From positions 85,154-149,153 of the forward strand of contig CACGMR010000001.1 in assembly GCA_902574215.1 (NCBI GenBank): a stretch of 64,000 bases of DNA. Direction: 5' to 3'. Under the pieces are notes generated by a model, which saw nothing but the letters and a program-made list of their open reading frames with translations, did not search any database and was not told the DNA's origin. The DNA comes from an uncultured Pelagibacteraceae bacterium (GTDB lineage Bacteria > Pseudomonadota > Alphaproteobacteria > Pelagibacterales > Pelagibacteraceae). The translations under genes were made by a program, and so were the position numbers. The stretch's first letter is position 1, and every line of letters starts with the position of its first letter. Below, piece after piece: positions 47,135 through 60,491 of the stretch.

Positions 47135-48325
47135 ATGTCAAAAGAAAAATTTGTAAGAAATAAACCCCACTGTAACATTGGGACTATTGGTCATGTCGAC
47201 CATGGTAAAACAACTCTTACTGCCGCGATTACAAATGTATTAGCACAAGCGGGCGGCGGAACTGCAGTTGCTTATGATCAGATTGATAAAGCACCTGAAG
47301 AAAAAGAGAGAGGTATAACAATTTCAACAGCACACGTTGAGTATGAAACTGAAAAAAGACACTATGCTCATGTAGATTGTCCTGGTCACGCTGACTATGT
47401 TAAAAATATGATCACTGGTGCTGCACAAATGGATGGAGCAATCTTAGTTGTTAATGCAGCTGATGGTCCTATGCCACAAACAAGAGAACACATTCTTTTA
47501 GGAAGACAGGTTGGTATACCTGCAATTGTTGTTTACTTAAATAAAGTAGACCAAGTTGACGATAAAGAAATGATTGAACTTGTTGAAGAAGAAATTAGAG
47601 AGCTTTTAACTTCATACAAATACCCTGGTGATAAAACACCAATCGTTAAAGGTTCAGCTTTAGCAGCAGTTGAAGGTAGAGATGATGAAATTGGAAAAAA
47701 TTCAATTTTAGAATTAATGAAAGCTGTTGATGAACATATTCCACAGCCAGCTAGAGAAGTTGACAAACCATTCTTGATGCCAGTTGAGGACGTATTCTCA
47801 ATTTCTGGAAGAGGAACAGTTGCAACTGGAAGAGTTGAGTCTGGTGTAATTAAAACTGGTGAGGAAGTTGAAATAGTTGGAATTAGAGAAACTAAAAAAT
47901 CAGTTTGTACTGGAGTTGAGATGTTTAGAAAACTTTTAGATTCTGGTGAAGCTGGTGATAACGTTGGAATTTTATTGAGAGGTATTGAAAGAACTGACAT
48001 TGAGAGAGGTCAAGTACTTTGTAAACCTGGTTCAATTACTCCACATACTAAATTTGAAGCTCAAGCATATGTACTTAAAAAAGATGAAGGTGGAAGACAT
48101 ACTCCATTCTTTACTAAGTACAGACCACAGTTTTATTTTAGAACAACAGACGTTACAGGTGAAGTAGAGTTACCAGCTGGTACTGAAATGGTTATGCCAG
48201 GTGATGATGCTAAATTTACTGTTAAACTAATTACACCAATTGCTATGGCAGAGAAATTAAACTTTGCAATTAGAGAAGGTGGAAGAACTGTTGGAGCAGG
48301 AGTAGTAACTAAAATTATAGAGTAA
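47135..48325 (+). CDS. tuf: Elongation factor Tu
   Basis: [30 protein letters not shown]. Confidence 0.98.
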   Translation: MSKEKFVRNKPHCNIGTIGHVDHGKTTLTAAITNVLAQAGGGTAVAYDQIDKAPEEKERGITISTAHVEYETEKRHYAHVDCPGHADYVKNMITGAAQMDGAILVVNAADGPMPQTREHILLGRQVGIPAIVVYLNKVDQVDDKEMIELVEEEIRELLTSYKYPGDKTPIVKGSALAAVEGRDDEIGKNSILELMKAVDEHIPQPAREVDKPFLMPVEDVFSISGRGTVATGRVESGVIKTGEEVEIVGIRETKKSVCTGVEMFRKLLDSGEAGDNVGILLRGIERTDIERGQVLCKPGSITPHTKFEAQAYVLKKDEGGRHTPFFTKYRPQFYFRTTDVTGEVELPAGTEMVMPGDDAKFTVKLITPIAMAEKLNFAIREGGRTVGAGVVTKIIE

Positions 48326-48335
48326 CTCTATAAAT

Positions 48336-48411
48336 AGGAGTGTAGCTCAATTGGTAGAGCGCCGGTCTCCAAAACCGGAGGCTGAGGGTTCGAGTCCCTC
48401 CGCTCCTGCCA
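48336..48411 (+). tRNA. tRNA-Trp(CCA)
   Basis: aggagtgtagctcaattggtagagc, ccggtctccaaaaccgg anticodon arm, gttcgag, cca. Confidence 0.95.
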
Positions 48412-48428
48412 ATTTGAGCTTATAAATT

Positions 48429-48620
48429 ATGAGAAACCCGATTAAATTTATACAAGAAGTTAAACAAGAAGCTTTCAAAGTTACATGGCCAACTTGGAAA
48501 GAGACATTGCAAGGTGCTTTAATGGTTTTTGTTATGGCAGTTGTTATGTCTTTATTTTTTCTTCTTTTAGATCAGGTTTTAAAATTTTTCTTAGAACTTT
48601 TACTTAAAGTGAGTATTTAA
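48429..48620 (+). CDS. secE: Preprotein translocase SecE
   Basis: FIQEVKQEAFKVTWPTWKET + TM. Confidence 0.95.
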   Translation: MRNPIKFIQEVKQEAFKVTWPTWKETLQGALMVFVMAVVMSLFFLLLDQVLKFFLELLLKVSI

Positions 48621-49150
48621 TGAAAAATTGGTACATTGTTCAGTCACATTCTAGTTTTGAGAATAAAGTTGCCTCTTTAATTAAAGAGGAGGCAGATAAA
48701 GCTAAAATTGCTGATAAGTTTGAAGAGATTATTGTACCTACTCACGATGTTACTGAGGTTAAGAGAGGTAAAAGAATTCAAAGAAAAAAGAAATACTTTC
48801 CTGGATATGTGCTAATTAAAAGTGAGATGGATAACAATATTTATCATATGATTAAGAATATAAAGAGAGTAAGTGGTTTCTTGGGTACAAAAGGCATTCC
48901 TGTTCCAGTTTCAGATAAAGAGGTAGAGAAGATTTTAGGTCAGATTAAAGATGGTGTTGCTCAGCCAAAATCTGGTATGGATTACAGTGTGGGTGAAAAA
49001 GTTCAGGTTGTAGATGGTCCATTTGCATCTTTTACTGGAATGATTGAAGAAATCGATGAAGAAAAAGCTAGACTTAAGGTGTCAGTTTCTATATTTGGTC
49101 GTCCTACACCTGTAGATTTAGAATATAACCAGGTTGAGAAGGTAAGTTAA
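48620..49150 (+). CDS. nusG: Transcription antitermination protein NusG
   Basis: [37 protein letters not shown]. Confidence 0.96.
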   Translation: MKNWYIVQSHSSFENKVASLIKEEADKAKIADKFEEIIVPTHDVTEVKRGKRIQRKKKYFPGYVLIKSEMDNNIYHMIKNIKRVSGFLGTKGIPVPVSDKEVEKILGQIKDGVAQPKSGMDYSVGEKVQVVDGPFASFTGMIEEIDEEKARLKVSVSIFGRPTPVDLEYNQVEKVS

Positions 49151-49575
49151 TGGCAAAAGAAATAAGTGGATTTATAAAATTACAAATTAAAGGTGGTCAA
49201 GCTAATCCAGCTCCCCCAGTTGGCCCTGCATTAGGTCAACGTGGAGTAAATATTATGGAGTTTTGTAAAGCTTTTAATGATAAAACTAAGTCAATGGCAG
49301 GCAAACCTGTGCCAGTAGAAATTACAGTTTATAAAGATAAAAAATTTGATTTTAAAATTAAATCACCTCCAGCATCTTTTTATATTAAAGAAGCAGTAAA
49401 ACTTAAAGGAGGATCTAAAGAACCTGGAAGAAATATTGTTGCTTCAATTTCTAAAAAACAATTAGAGAGTATAGCTAAAGAAAAAATGAATGATTTAAAT
49501 GCCCATGATATTGAAGAAGCTATAAAAATTATTGCAGGATCTGCTAGATCAATGGGTATTGAGGTAAAAGAATAA
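49150..49575 (+). CDS. rplK: Ribosomal protein L11
   Basis: [30 protein letters not shown]. Confidence 0.97.
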   Translation: MAKEISGFIKLQIKGGQANPAPPVGPALGQRGVNIMEFCKAFNDKTKSMAGKPVPVEITVYKDKKFDFKIKSPPASFYIKEAVKLKGGSKEPGRNIVASISKKQLESIAKEKMNDLNAHDIEEAIKIIAGSARSMGIEVKE

Positions 49576-50264
49576 TGGCATCTAAAAGATATAAAAAATT
49601 ACCTGAAAAAACGAAAGACTTAAGCGCTGAGTCTATAGAAAAACTATTACCTGAACTTAAGAAAAACTGCACAACTAAATTTGATGAAGCTTTGGATTTA
49701 AGTTTTCAAATAAACAATAAGCAAAAGAAAAGTGAAGTTAACATCAGAACAGTTGTTAATTTACCTGGTGGAACAGGCAAGAAAGTTAAAGTTGCTGTAG
49801 TTTGTGAAGATAATAAAGCGCAAGATGCAAAAGATGCGGGTGCAGATATTGTAGGTGGTGATGAATTTGTTGAAAGAATTAAAGGTGGAGAGTTAAATTT
49901 TGAAAAATTAATTTGTACACCTGGAATGATGATTAAACTTTCTAAATTAGGAAAAGTTTTGGGTCCAAAAGGATTAATGCCTAATCCAAAGCTTGGATCA
50001 GTTTCTGAAAATATTAAAGAAGCTGTAACAAATGCTAAATCTGGTCAAGTAGAAATTAGAAACGATAAAGACGGAAACATTGGAGTTAGTATTGGTAAAA
50101 AATCTTTTACTGATGATCAATTACTAAAAAACTACAATGCAATTTTAGATGCTTTAGATAAAGAAAAATCAAATAATACTTTAAAAGGTGATTTAATTAA
50201 AAGTGTATTTGCTACATCAACAATGGGTGTTTCATATAAAGTTAAATTAGGGAAATCGATATAG
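49575..50264 (+). CDS. rplA: Ribosomal protein L1
   Basis: CTPGMM..LGKVLGPKGLMPNPKLGSV. Confidence 0.97.
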   Translation: MASKRYKKLPEKTKDLSAESIEKLLPELKKNCTTKFDEALDLSFQINNKQKKSEVNIRTVVNLPGGTGKKVKVAVVCEDNKAQDAKDAGADIVGGDEFVERIKGGELNFEKLICTPGMMIKLSKLGKVLGPKGLMPNPKLGSVSENIKEAVTNAKSGQVEIRNDKDGNIGVSIGKKSFTDDQLLKNYNAILDALDKEKSNNTLKGDLIKSVFATSTMGVSYKVKLGKSI

Positions 50265-50266
50265 TT

Positions 50267-50788
50267 ATGATGAACAAAGAACAAAAGAAAAATTATATTG
50301 AAGAAATGACTAGTAAGTTTGAAAACAGCAAAGCTGTTATGGTTACCCATTACCAAGGTTTAACGATGACTCAATTAGATGAATTGAGAGCTAAAATGAG
50401 AGAACATGGTATTATTTTTAAAATAACAAAGAACAGAATTACAAAATTAGCTTTAGAAAAAACAAAGTGTAAAGATTTATCTAATTTATTTACTGGTCCT
50501 ACAGCAGTTGCATTTGGAGAGGATGCTATAATGTCTGCAAGGATTCTTTCAAAATTTGCAAAAGATAATGAAAACTTAAAACTAATTGGCGGAATCATGG
50601 ATAACGAGGTCTTAGATCAGACTGGTGTCCAAAATGTAGCTAGTTTACCTACATTAGATGAAGCAAGAGCCAATATTGTGGGTATTTTGAACGCTTCTGC
50701 ATCTAAATTAATCAGTATTTTGCTTGCACATTCAGAAAAAATGAGTAGTTTGTCCGCAGAAAATTCTGAAACACAACCCAAAGAGTAA
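50267..50788 (+). CDS. rplJ: Ribosomal protein L10
   Basis: Position between rplA and rplL; L10-like [22 protein letters not shown]. Confidence 0.96.
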   Translation: MMNKEQKKNYIEEMTSKFENSKAVMVTHYQGLTMTQLDELRAKMREHGIIFKITKNRITKLALEKTKCKDLSNLFTGPTAVAFGEDAIMSARILSKFAKDNENLKLIGGIMDNEVLDQTGVQNVASLPTLDEARANIVGILNASASKLISILLAHSEKMSSLSAENSETQPKE

Positions 50789-50793
50789 TACAT

Positions 50794-51159
50794 ATGCCTG
50801 ACCTAAACAAAATTATTGAAGACTTATCAAGTTTGACTGTTGCAGAAGCAGCTGAACTTTCAAAACAATTAGAAGAAAAATGGGGTGTAACCCCAATGGC
50901 AGCAGCAGCTCCAGCAGCAGCAGGTGGTGCGGCTCCAGCAGAAGATAAGGATGATTTTACAATCATGTTAGTTTCTGCAGGTGATAAAAAAATTAATGTT
51001 ATCAAAGAAGTAAGAGCAGCTACTTCATTAGGTTTAAAAGAAGCTAAAGATCTTGTAGAGGGAGCACCAAAAGAGGTTAAATCAGGTGTAAATAAAAAAG
51101 ACGCTGAAGAGATCAAGGCTAAGTTAGAAGCTGCTGGCGCTAAAGTAGAACTTAAATAA
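50794..51159 (+). CDS. rplL: Ribosomal protein L7/L12
   Basis: [31 protein letters not shown]. Confidence 0.97.
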   Translation: MPDLNKIIEDLSSLTVAEAAELSKQLEEKWGVTPMAAAAPAAAGGAAPAEDKDDFTIMLVSAGDKKINVIKEVRAATSLGLKEAKDLVEGAPKEVKSGVNKKDAEEIKAKLEAAGAKVELK

Positions 51160-51178
51160 ATTAAATAGAAAGAATTCG

Positions 51179-51203
51179 AATACTGATTATTTCAATCAGT
51201 ATT
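51179..51203 (+). promoter_or_regulatory. rplL-rpoB intergenic hairpin
   Basis: AATACTGATT-ATTTC-AATCAGTATT perfect 10-bp stem. Confidence 0.7.
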
Positions 51204-51214
51204 TATAAATATAA

Positions 51215-54200
51215 ATGCAATTATCTTTTACTGAAAAGAAAAATATTAGAAAAAGTTTTGGCAAACTGAAAGAAAGTCTATCTATTCCAAACTTAATAGA
51301 AGTACAAAAAAACTCTTATAGAGAATTAACAGAATTTAATCAGGAAGCAGCTGAAATCACCAAAGGTTTTGATAGAGTATTTAAAAGTATTTTCCCTATT
51401 GAGGATCTGAATGACAAAGCAACATTAGAGTATGTTTCTTACAGATTAGATAAACCAAAATTTGATGTTGAAGAATGTATTACAAGAGGGCTTACATATT
51501 CATCAGCACTTAAATGCACTTTAAGGTTAGTTGTTTACGAAATAAATCAAGAAAATAATACAAAAGATATTTTGTCAGCAAAAGAACAAGAAGTCTATAT
51601 GGGTGAAGTTCCTATGATGACTAACAGTGGGACTTTTATCACAAATGGTGTTCAAAGAGTTGTTGTAAACCAAATGCATCGAAGTCCGGGAGTATTTTTT
51701 GACCATGATAAAGGAAAAACTCATGCAAGTGGTAAACTTCTATTTAATTGTAGAGTAATTCCTAACAGAGGCTCTTGGTTAGATTTTGAATATGATGTTA
51801 AAGATTTCCTATATTTTAAAATCGATAGAAAAAAGAAAATTTTTTCATCAACTTTATTATTAGCTTTAGGTTATACAAAATCAGAAATAGCAGATGAGTT
51901 CTATGAGAGCGAACAATATACATTTGACTCAAAAACTGAAAAGTGGAAAACTAAATTTAATCCAGAAAACTACAAAGCTAAAAATTTCTCAGAAGAGGTA
52001 ATTGATGCAAAGACAGGTGAAGTAGTAATTAAATTAGGTGACAAAATTAATTTCTTAAGTGCAAAAAAATTAGCTAATGATGGTTTAAAAGATATACTTG
52101 TTTCTAGAGAGTCTATTTTTGGTAAATTTTTACATAGAGATGTTAAAGTTAATGAAGAAGAAGATGGTGTGTTCAAAATTGGTACTGAATTAAATGATAC
52201 AATTATACAACAAATTTTAGATGCTAATATACATTCACTTCAAATTTCAGTTACAAATTCTATAAACAAAGGACCTTATCTACTTACAACTATTTTGGCT
52301 GATAAAAACAAAACCAAAGATGAAGCTATCACGGAAATCTATAAAATGTTAAGACCTGGTGAACCTCCAACTATTGAGATAGCAACACAAATATTTAATA
52401 ATCTTTTTTTTAGTTCAGATAGATATGATTTGTCTGATGTTGGAAGAGTTAAAATGAACTCTAGATTAAACCAAGAGTGTTCTGATAAAATAACCATATT
52501 AAGAAATGACGATATCATTGCAATAATTCACAAAATGTTAGATTTACGTGATGGCAAAGATGATGTTGATGATATTGACCATTTAGGAAATAGAAGAGTG
52601 CGTTCTGTAGGAGAGTTAGTTGAAAACCAAGCAAGAGTTGGTGTTTATAGAATGGAAAGAGCTATTAAAGAAAAAATGACAACCCTCGATGTTGAGTCAG
52701 CAATGCCCCAAGATCTAATTAATGCAAAACCATTAACAGTTTCATTAAAAGATTTTTTTGCAAGTTCACAGCTTTCTCAATTTATGGACCAAACAAATCC
52801 ATTATCTGAAATTACTCATAAAAGAAGGGTTTCGGCGTTAGGTCCAGGAGGTTTGACCAGAGAAAGAGCAGGCTTTGAAGTTCGAGACGTACACCCAACA
52901 CACTACGGAAGAATATGTCCAATTGAGACACCAGAGGGCCCAAACATTGGTTTGATAAATAGTTTATCAACATATGCCAAAATTAATAAATACGGCTTTA
53001 TTGAAAGTCCATATAAAAAAGTTAAAGATGGTATTGTTCAAGACAAAGTTGAATATTTGTCTGCAATGGAAGAAACAAAATTTACTATTGCTCAAGCAAA
53101 TACAAAACTAGATAAAAATGGAAAAATTACCGAGGAATTAGTTTCATGTAGACAAAATTTAAACTTTCTTTTAGCTAAACCTGACTCAATTGATTACATC
53201 GACGTATCACCAAAACAACTTGTTTCCGTTGCAGCATCATTAATTCCTTTCTTGGAAAATGACGATGCAAACAGAGCATTGATGGGATCAAATATGATGA
53301 GGCAAGCGGTTCCATTGTTAAAACCTGAGTCACCACTTGTCGGAACAGGAATTGAAAGTGATGTTGCACTAGACTCTGGTGTTACAATTGTTGCTAAACG
53401 TGACGGAATTGTTGATAAAATTGATGGTAAAAGAATTGTAATAAAAGTAACTGAAGAAACAGACTTTAGTAAGTCTGGTGTTGATATTTATAATCTACAA
53501 AAATTTAAAAGATCAAACCAAAATACATGTATCAACCAGAGACCACTAGTAAGAGTTGGTGATAAAGTTAAATCTGGAGATATTATTGCTGATGGTCCTT
53601 CAACAAAATTAGGTGAGCTTGCGCTAGGTAAGAATGTAACGGTCGCATTCATGCCATGGCAAGGTTACAACTTTGAGGACTCCATCCTAATCTCAGAAAG
53701 GTGTGTTACAGATGACGTATTTACATCTGTTCATATTGTTGAATATGAAATAATGGCGAGAGATACTAAGCTTGGAGAAGAAGAAATAACAAGAGATATA
53801 CCAAATGTAAATGAAGAAGCTTTAAAAAACCTTGATGAATCTGGAATAGTTTATATTGGTGCAGAGGTTAATGCTGGAGATATTTTAGTTGGCAAAGTTA
53901 CTCCAAAAGGTGACTCAGCATCTGGTCCAGAAGAAAAATTATTAAGATCAATATTTGGTGAAAAAGCTATTGATGTAACTGACACATCTTTAAGAATGTC
54001 TAGAGGATCAAGTGGAACAGTAGTTGACGTAAGAGTATTCAATAGACATGGAATTGAGAAAGATGAAAGATCAATAACTATTGAAAGAGCTGAAATTGAA
54101 CAAGTTCAACAAGATAAAATTGTTGAGGAAGAAATATTAGAAAGAAGTATTAAACAAAGAGCTTCACAATTCCTATCAGGATCATCTTTAACTAAAAAAG

Positions 54201-55303
54201 TAAAAGATTTATCCGAAGGTACCAAGTTAGATTTTGATACAATTAATAAACTATCAATTAATGATGTATTCAAAATCACAGTAGGAAATTTAAATAATGA
54301 AGCAACATTAGCTAAGTTAAAGGATCAATATAATAAAGCTAAACAAGACATAACAGAGAGATTTGAAGATAAAGTTTTAAAAATTAGAAGTGGTGATGAT
54401 TTATTACCAAGTGTTATGAAAATGGTAAAAGTATTCGTTGCTATAAAAAGAAGATTAAGACCTGGTGATAAGATGTCTGGAAGACATGGAAACAAAGGAG
54501 TTGTAAGTAAAATTGTACCTGTTGAAGATATGCCATATCGAGAAGATGGTAGACCAGTTGATATTGTTTTAAATCCCCTAGGTGTCCCAAGTAGGATGAA
54601 TGTTGGACAAATTTTAGAGACACATTTGGGTTGGGCATGTAAAGAATTTGGCGAACAAGTTAAAAATTTAGTAAATGAAAATAACAAAAAAATTGAAAGA
54701 ACAGAAAAAATTGAAAAATTCTTAAAATCTGTTTATGGAGAAGAAATTTTTAAAGATAAAGTAGACAAGTTAAGCAAGAGTGAATTTAAAGACCTTTGTG
54801 AAAATTTACAAAATGGTATTGCAATCTCAACGCCTGTTTTTGATGGTGCGAAAGAAAAAAATGTTACAGAGATGCTTGAACTAGCAAATTTACCAGGATC
54901 TGGACAAACTTACTTATGGGACGGAAGAACAGGAGAAAAATTTGATAGACCGGTTACGGTTGGTATAATTTACATGCTAAAACTTCATCACTTAGTGGAG
55001 GATAAAATTCATGCCAGATCTACCGGACCTTACAGTTTGGTTACCCAACAACCGCTTGGTGGTAAAGCACAATTAGGTGGTCAAAGATTTGGTGAAATGG
55101 AAGTCTGGGCTCTTGAAGCTTATGGAGCATCATATACATTACAAGAAATTTTAACTGTCAAATCTGATGATGTTGCAGGAAGAGTTAAAGTTTACGAGAC
55201 TATAGTAAAAGGTGAAGAAAATTTTGAGTCTGGAATACCAGAGTCATTTAACGTTTTAGTCAAAGAAATTAAATCATTAGCATTAAATGTGGAGCTTAAT
55301 TAA
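51215..55303 (+). CDS. rpoB: RNA polymerase subunit beta
   Basis: [62 protein letters not shown]. Confidence 0.99.
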   Translation: MQLSFTEKKNIRKSFGKLKESLSIPNLIEVQKNSYRELTEFNQEAAEITKGFDRVFKSIFPIEDLNDKATLEYVSYRLDKPKFDVEECITRGLTYSSALKCTLRLVVYEINQENNTKDILSAKEQEVYMGEVPMMTNSGTFITNGVQRVVVNQMHRSPGVFFDHDKGKTHASGKLLFNCRVIPNRGSWLDFEYDVKDFLYFKIDRKKKIFSSTLLLALGYTKSEIADEFYESEQYTFDSKTEKWKTKFNPENYKAKNFSEEVIDAKTGEVVIKLGDKINFLSAKKLANDGLKDILVSRESIFGKFLHRDVKVNEEEDGVFKIGTELNDTIIQQILDANIHSLQISVTNSINKGPYLLTTILADKNKTKDEAITEIYKMLRPGEPPTIEIATQIFNNLFFSSDRYDLSDVGRVKMNSRLNQECSDKITILRNDDIIAIIHKMLDLRDGKDDVDDIDHLGNRRVRSVGELVENQARVGVYRMERAIKEKMTTLDVESAMPQDLINAKPLTVSLKDFFASSQLSQFMDQTNPLSEITHKRRVSALGPGGLTRERAGFEVRDVHPTHYGRICPIETPEGPNIGLINSLSTYAKINKYGFIESPYKKVKDGIVQDKVEYLSAMEETKFTIAQANTKLDKNGKITEELVSCRQNLNFLLAKPDSIDYIDVSPKQLVSVAASLIPFLENDDANRALMGSNMMRQAVPLLKPESPLVGTGIESDVALDSGVTIVAKRDGIVDKIDGKRIVIKVTEETDFSKSGVDIYNLQKFKRSNQNTCINQRPLVRVGDKVKSGDIIADGPSTKLGELALGKNVTVAFMPWQGYNFEDSILISERCVTDDVFTSVHIVEYEIMARDTKLGEEEITRDIPNVNEEALKNLDESGIVYIGAEVNAGDILVGKVTPKGDSASGPEEKLLRSIFGEKAIDVTDTSLRMSRGSSGTVVDVRVFNRHGIEKDERSITIERAEIEQVQQDKIVEEEILERSIKQRASQFLSGSSLTKKVKDLSEGTKLDFDTINKLSINDVFKITVGNLNNEATLAKLKDQYNKAKQDITERFEDKVLKIRSGDDLLPSVMKMVKVFVAIKRRLRPGDKMSGRHGNKGVVSKIVPVEDMPYREDGRPVDIVLNPLGVPSRMNVGQILETHLGWACKEFGEQVKNLVNENNKKIERTEKIEKFLKSVYGEEIFKDKVDKLSKSEFKDLCENLQNGIAISTPVFDGAKEKNVTEMLELANLPGSGQTYLWDGRTGEKFDRPVTVGIIYMLKLHHLVEDKIHARSTGPYSLVTQQPLGGKAQLGGQRFGEMEVWALEAYGASYTLQEILTVKSDDVAGRVKVYETIVKGEENFESGIPESFNVLVKEIKSLALNVELN

Positions 55304-58300
55304 TGAAAAAAGAATTAACAGATCTATTTAAGGGAAGCGAAATTTCAGAAGCTCAAAATTTTAATAGCATTAAAATTTCACTTGCAAGTCCAGAGAAAAT
55401 TAAATCTTGGACTTTTGGTGAAATAAAAAAACCTGAAACAATAAATTACAGAACTTTTAGACCTGAAAAAGATGGTTTGTTCTGCGCAAGAATTTTTGGA
55501 CCTATAAAAGATTATGAATGTTTGTGCGGTAAGTATAAACGAATGAAATTTAGAGGAATTATATGTGAGAAGTGTGGTGTTGAAGTTACAAAATCAAATG
55601 TAAGAAGAGAAAGAATGGGCCATATTAATCTTGCTACACCGGTAGCACATATTTGGTTTTTAAAGTCTCTCCCAAGCAGAATTGCTTTGGCTGTAGATAT
55701 GAAGTTGAAGGAAATTGAGAGAGTTCTTTATTTTGAAAACTTTATAGTAATAGAACCTGGTTTAACTGGATTACAAAAAAATCAACTTTTAAATGAGGAA
55801 GAATTAGCAAAATATCAAGATGAATTTGGTGAAGAGAGTTTTACAGCTGGTATAGGTGCAGAAGCTGTTCTAGAGATGCTAAAGAATTTAGATTTAGAAC
55901 TAGAAAGAAAAAATCTTGTTAGCTTTATTAAAGAAACTAAATCAAAAGTTAATGAAGAAAGAGCAATTAAAAGATTAAAATTAATCGAGTCTTTTATTGA
56001 AACCGGCCAAAAACCTGAGTGGATGATTATGACTGTGGTCCCAGTTATACCACCTGAATTAAGACCTTTGGTTCCTCTAGATGGTGGAAGATTTGCTACT
56101 TCAGATCTTAACGATTTGTATAGAAGAGTAATTAACAGAAATAATAGGTTAAAAAGATTAATGGATCTTAAAGCTCCAGATATCATTGTAAGAAATGAAA
56201 AAAGGATGCTTCAAGAGTCTGTAGATGCTCTATTTGATAATGGTAGAAGAGGCAGAGTAATTACTGGTACAGGTAAGCGACCACTTAAATCTCTTGCAGA
56301 AATGCTAAAAGGAAAGCAAGGTAGATTTAGACAGAATCTATTAGGTAAACGAGTTGATTATTCAGGAAGATCAGTAATCGTTGTCGGTCCAGATTTGAAA
56401 CTTCATGAGTGTGGTTTACCGAAAAAAATGGCTTTAGAATTATTCAAACCATTTTTATATGCAAGATTAAATAAATTAGGTTTAGCTTCAACAATTAAAC
56501 AAGCTAAAAAATTAGTTGAAAAAGAAACAAACGCAGTTTGGGACGCTTTAGAATTGATAGTTAGAGAACATCCTGTTCTTTTAAATAGAGCGCCAACACT
56601 TCATAGACTTGGAGTTCAAGCATTTGAGCCAAAATTAATTGAGGGTGATGCTATTGAATTACATCCTTTAACTTGTGCAGCATTTAATGCTGATTTTGAT
56701 GGTGACCAAATGGCAGTTCACGTTCCATTAAGTTTAGAAGCACAATTAGAGGCAAGAATTTTAATGTTATCTACAAATAATATTCTTTCTCCATCAAATG
56801 GTAAACCAATCATTGTTCCAAGTCAGGATATGATTTTAGGAATTTATTACCTTTCTCAAGAGCCTATATCTGATAAACCAGCTGGGTACTTTACAAACTC
56901 AGATCAAATTGAATTTGCATTATCATCCGGTCAAATAAATGTTCATAGCACCATTATTTCAAGATATGAGACTGTAGATGATCAAGGGAACAAAAGAATG
57001 GAAAAATACACTTCCACAGCCGGAAGATTTTTATTAGCAAATTTATTACCAAAGAATAGTAACATTAAGTTCTCTTTAGTGGATAGATTATTACCTAAAA
57101 AAGTAGTTTCAGAAATAATTGATATTGTATTTAGATTTTGTGGTCAAAAAACAACTGTAATTTTCTGTGACAAACTAAAAGATTTAGGATTTAAACATGC
57201 TTTTAAAGCAGGAATTTCATTTGGAAAAGATGATCTTGTAATTCCAGTAAATAAAACTCAATTAATTGAGGATACAAAGAAATTAATTGCAGATTATGAA
57301 ACTCAATACGCTGAAGGTTTGATTACTAGAGGTGAAAAATACAATAAAGTTGTTGATGCTTGGTCTAAATGTACAGACAAAGTTGCTGGTGAAATGATGA
57401 AGGGTATTTCGGCTACAGAAAAAACTGACGAAGGATTGAAAATAAATTCTGTATTTATGATGGCAGACAGTGGAGCAAGAGGATCTGCGGCTCAAATGAA
57501 ACAATTAGCAGGTATGAGGGGTTTAATTGCTAAACCTTCAGGAGAAATTATTGAAAGTCCGATTATTTCAAACTTTAAAGAGGGGTTGACTGCTTTGGAG
57601 TATTTTAACTCTACTCACGGAGCTAGAAAAGGATTAGCAGATACAGCACTTAAAACAGCAAGTTCTGGTTATTTAACTAGAAGATTATGTGACGTAGCTC
57701 AAGACTTAACAGTAACAAAAGTTAAATGTGATGATCCTGGATTTATTGAGCTTTCTGAGATTTTAGAAGGTGGTAATGTGGTAGTAAGTTTATCTGAAAG
57801 AGCTTTAGGAAGAGTTACTGCAGCTGAAGTTAAAAACCCTTTATCAGGAGAAGTCATTATTAAAAAATCTGAAATGATTGATGAGGCTGGTTGTGACAAA
57901 ATTGATGCTGCAGGCGTTAAATCAATAAAAGTTTATTCAGTAATGACATGTAGTTCTAAAGAAGGTGTTTGTGCTACTTGTTATGGAAGAGATTTGTCTA
58001 GAGGTAAGATGGTTCACGTTGGAGAAGCTATTGGAATGATATCAGCTCAATCAATTGGAGAACCAGGAACACAGTTAACAATGAGAACTTTTCACGTTGG
58101 AGGAACAGCATCTGTTAAGCAAGATTCTCAAATAGTTACTAAAAGTGAGGGAATTTTAAAAATAATAAACTCAAATATTTTAGAGGACTCGAAAAAGAAC
58201 TTGATTGTTATGGGTAGAAATACTCAACTTTCTATAGAAGACGAAAAAGGAGTTCAGATAGCAGTTTATAAAGTTGCTTACGGTTCAAGATTATTTTTCA

Positions 58301-59475
58301 ATAACGGAGATAAAGTTAAAGCAAATACTAAAATATGTGAATGGGATCCATACACTACTCCAGTTATTGCAGAAAAAAGTGGTACAGCTAGTTATGTAGA
58401 TTTAATTGATGGTGTTTCAATTCAAGAAACTACTGACGATGCAACAGGAATTTCATCTAAGTCAGTAATTGATTGGAGAGGTCAATCTAAAAGTACTGAT
58501 TTAAAACCAAGAATAACTTTAAGAGATGATAAAGGTAATGTAATAAAAAAAGCAGATGATAATGAAGCAAGATATTATTTAGTGCCAGATTCAATTTTAT
58601 CAATCAAAGATGGTCAAAAGGTTTATGCTGGTGACGTGATCGCTAGACTACCTAAAGAAACTACAAAAACAAAAGATATTACCGGAGGTCTTCCAAGAGT
58701 TGCTGAGTTATTTGAGGCTAGAAAAGCGAAGGATAGCGCAATCATTGCAGAAAATAATGGTAGTGTAGTTTTTGGTAAAGAAGTAAGAGGTAAACAGAGA
58801 GTATCTATAGTTCCTGAAGATGGGTCTGAACCTTCAAATTATTTAATTCCAAAAGGTAAACATATTAATTTCAACCCTGGTGAAAAAATTCAAAAAGGAG
58901 AGTATCTTTTAGATGGTCAACCATTGCCACATGATATTTTAAGAATTTTAGGTATTAAAGAATTAACGGAATACTTTGTTAACCAAGTTCAAGAAGTTTA
59001 TAGATTACAAGGTGTAATCATAAATGATAAGCATATCGAAACTATTTTAAGACAAATGCTTAAAAAAGTTGAAGTAAAAATGTCAGGTGACTCAAGTTAT
59101 TTACCAGGTGAAGTGATTGATAGAATTAAGTTCGATAATACAAACGAAAAATTAGTTGCTGAAGGCAAAACCCCTGCTGTCGGTGAGAGAGTCCTTATGG
59201 GTATCACTAAAGCCTCACTTCAAACTGAATCGTTTATTTCAGCTGCTTCGTTCCAAGAAACAACAAGAGTATTAACAGATGCTGCAATTAAAGGAAAAGT
59301 TGATCCATTAAATGGGCTAAAAGAGAACGTAATTGTTGGAAGATTAGTTCCTGCAGGTACTGGTAATATTAAAAATAGATGGAACAATAAAGCGCTAGAG
59401 GATGATAATAATTTCTTAGCTGAGCAGGATAAAATAGAAGCTTCAGAACCTGAAGAAACACAGACAAATCAGTAA
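55303..59475 (+). CDS. rpoC: RNA polymerase subunit beta'
   Basis: [40 protein letters not shown]. Confidence 0.99.
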   Translation: MKKELTDLFKGSEISEAQNFNSIKISLASPEKIKSWTFGEIKKPETINYRTFRPEKDGLFCARIFGPIKDYECLCGKYKRMKFRGIICEKCGVEVTKSNVRRERMGHINLATPVAHIWFLKSLPSRIALAVDMKLKEIERVLYFENFIVIEPGLTGLQKNQLLNEEELAKYQDEFGEESFTAGIGAEAVLEMLKNLDLELERKNLVSFIKETKSKVNEERAIKRLKLIESFIETGQKPEWMIMTVVPVIPPELRPLVPLDGGRFATSDLNDLYRRVINRNNRLKRLMDLKAPDIIVRNEKRMLQESVDALFDNGRRGRVITGTGKRPLKSLAEMLKGKQGRFRQNLLGKRVDYSGRSVIVVGPDLKLHECGLPKKMALELFKPFLYARLNKLGLASTIKQAKKLVEKETNAVWDALELIVREHPVLLNRAPTLHRLGVQAFEPKLIEGDAIELHPLTCAAFNADFDGDQMAVHVPLSLEAQLEARILMLSTNNILSPSNGKPIIVPSQDMILGIYYLSQEPISDKPAGYFTNSDQIEFALSSGQINVHSTIISRYETVDDQGNKRMEKYTSTAGRFLLANLLPKNSNIKFSLVDRLLPKKVVSEIIDIVFRFCGQKTTVIFCDKLKDLGFKHAFKAGISFGKDDLVIPVNKTQLIEDTKKLIADYETQYAEGLITRGEKYNKVVDAWSKCTDKVAGEMMKGISATEKTDEGLKINSVFMMADSGARGSAAQMKQLAGMRGLIAKPSGEIIESPIISNFKEGLTALEYFNSTHGARKGLADTALKTASSGYLTRRLCDVAQDLTVTKVKCDDPGFIELSEILEGGNVVVSLSERALGRVTAAEVKNPLSGEVIIKKSEMIDEAGCDKIDAAGVKSIKVYSVMTCSSKEGVCATCYGRDLSRGKMVHVGEAIGMISAQSIGEPGTQLTMRTFHVGGTASVKQDSQIVTKSEGILKIINSNILEDSKKNLIVMGRNTQLSIEDEKGVQIAVYKVAYGSRLFFNNGDKVKANTKICEWDPYTTPVIAEKSGTASYVDLIDGVSIQETTDDATGISSKSVIDWRGQSKSTDLKPRITLRDDKGNVIKKADDNEARYYLVPDSILSIKDGQKVYAGDVIARLPKETTKTKDITGGLPRVAELFEARKAKDSAIIAENNGSVVFGKEVRGKQRVSIVPEDGSEPSNYLIPKGKHINFNPGEKIQKGEYLLDGQPLPHDILRILGIKELTEYFVNQVQEVYRLQGVIINDKHIETILRQMLKKVEVKMSGDSSYLPGEVIDRIKFDNTNEKLVAEGKTPAVGERVLMGITKASLQTESFISAASFQETTRVLTDAAIKGKVDPLNGLKENVIVGRLVPAGTGNIKNRWNNKALEDDNNFLAEQDKIEASEPEETQTNQ

Positions 59476-59504
59476 AAAAATCACCTAAAAATTGCAGTTT
59501 TAGT

Positions 59505-59532
59505 TTGACAAAGATCTATTAATAAGTAATTT
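59505..59532 (+). promoter_or_regulatory. Candidate sigma70 promoter upstream of rpsL
   Basis: TTGACA - 16 nt - TAATTT. Confidence 0.5.
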
Positions 59533-59554
59533 GGCGTTGTTTTTGGTTGGAATG

Positions 59555-59605
59555 TAGTACTTCTAACAGTACTAAACGCTGCCACAAAATAACCTGTCAG
59601 TTATT
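59555..59605 (+). promoter_or_regulatory. rpsL 5' leader with two short hairpins
   Basis: TAGTAC-TTCTAACA-GTACTA (59555-59574) and AATAAC-CTGTCA-GTTATT (59588-59605). Confidence 0.45.
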
Positions 59606-59643
59606 TTCATCTAAAAATAAATTAATTAATTTTAAAAAAATTT

Positions 59644-60015
59644 ATGCCAACTATTAATCAGTTGTTAAGAAAAAAAAGAGTGAAACCAGCAGCAAGAAAC
59701 AAAGTTCCTGCTCTACAAAAACAACCTTTAAAGAGAGGTGTTTGTGTAAAAGTTTACACAACAACTCCTAAGAAACCAAACTCTGCATTAAGAAAAGTTG
59801 CCAGGGTAAGATTATCAAATGGATTTGAAGTTACAGCTTACATTCCTGGTGAAGGTCACAATCTACAAGAACACTCGGTAGTACTGATTAGAGGTGGTAG
59901 GGTAAAAGATTTACCAGGAGTACGTTATCATATTCTAAGAGGCAATCTAGATACGCAAGGTGTTGCAAACAGAAAACAAAGAAGATCTTTATACGGAACA
60001 AAAAAAGGTAAATAA
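59644..60015 (+). CDS. rpsL: Ribosomal protein S12
   Basis: [32 protein letters not shown]. Confidence 0.98.
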   Translation: MPTINQLLRKKRVKPAARNKVPALQKQPLKRGVCVKVYTTTPKKPNSALRKVARVRLSNGFEVTAYIPGEGHNLQEHSVVLIRGGRVKDLPGVRYHILRGNLDTQGVANRKQRRSLYGTKKGK

Positions 60016-60485
60016 TGTCTAGAAAAAAAACTCAACCAAAAAAAAATATAGTTCCAGATCCAAAATTTAAATCAACTATCATTCCAAAATTAATCAACAA
60101 TATAATGTACGATGGTAAAAGAGGTATTGCTGCTAAAATAGTTTATGACGCTATTGATAAAATTAAAACAAAAACGAAAGATGAGCCAATTAATATTTTT
60201 AATGAAGCAATTAACAATATCAAACCAACTGTAGAAGTTAGATCTAGAAGAGTAGGTGGTGCAACTTATCAAGTTCCTGTTGAAGTAAAAAATAAAAGAG
60301 CACAAGCCTTAGCAATTAGATGGTTAGTAGAATCAGCAAGAAAAAGAAAAGATAAACATATGGCAGATAAAATTTTTAATGAGCTTTACGATGCTTATGA
60401 AAAAAAAGGTGCTGCTGTTAAAAAAAGAGAGGATGTACATAAAATGGCAGAGTCTAACAAGGCATTTGCTCATTTTAGGTGGTAA
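60015..60485 (+). CDS. rpsG: Ribosomal protein S7
   Basis: VEVRSRRVGGATYQVPVEV. Confidence 0.98.
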   Translation: MSRKKTQPKKNIVPDPKFKSTIIPKLINNIMYDGKRGIAAKIVYDAIDKIKTKTKDEPINIFNEAINNIKPTVEVRSRRVGGATYQVPVEVKNKRAQALAIRWLVESARKRKDKHMADKIFNELYDAYEKKGAAVKKREDVHKMAESNKAFAHFRW

Positions 60486-60491
60486 TAAGAT

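Noticed and set aside
47533-48000. 155-aa ORF antisense to tuf
   Set aside because: Lies wholly within a highly conserved gene; codon-bias shadow ORF, no RBS or family match.
50712-51116. 134-aa ORF antisense to rplL/rplJ
   Set aside because: Ala-rich shadow of the L7/L12 hinge region; overlaps essential genes on the opposite strand.
54325-54687. Antisense ORFs in rpoB/rpoC (51970, 53175, 53851, 54325, 54441, 55815, 57283, 57699)
   Set aside because: Shadow ORFs opposite conserved coding sequence.
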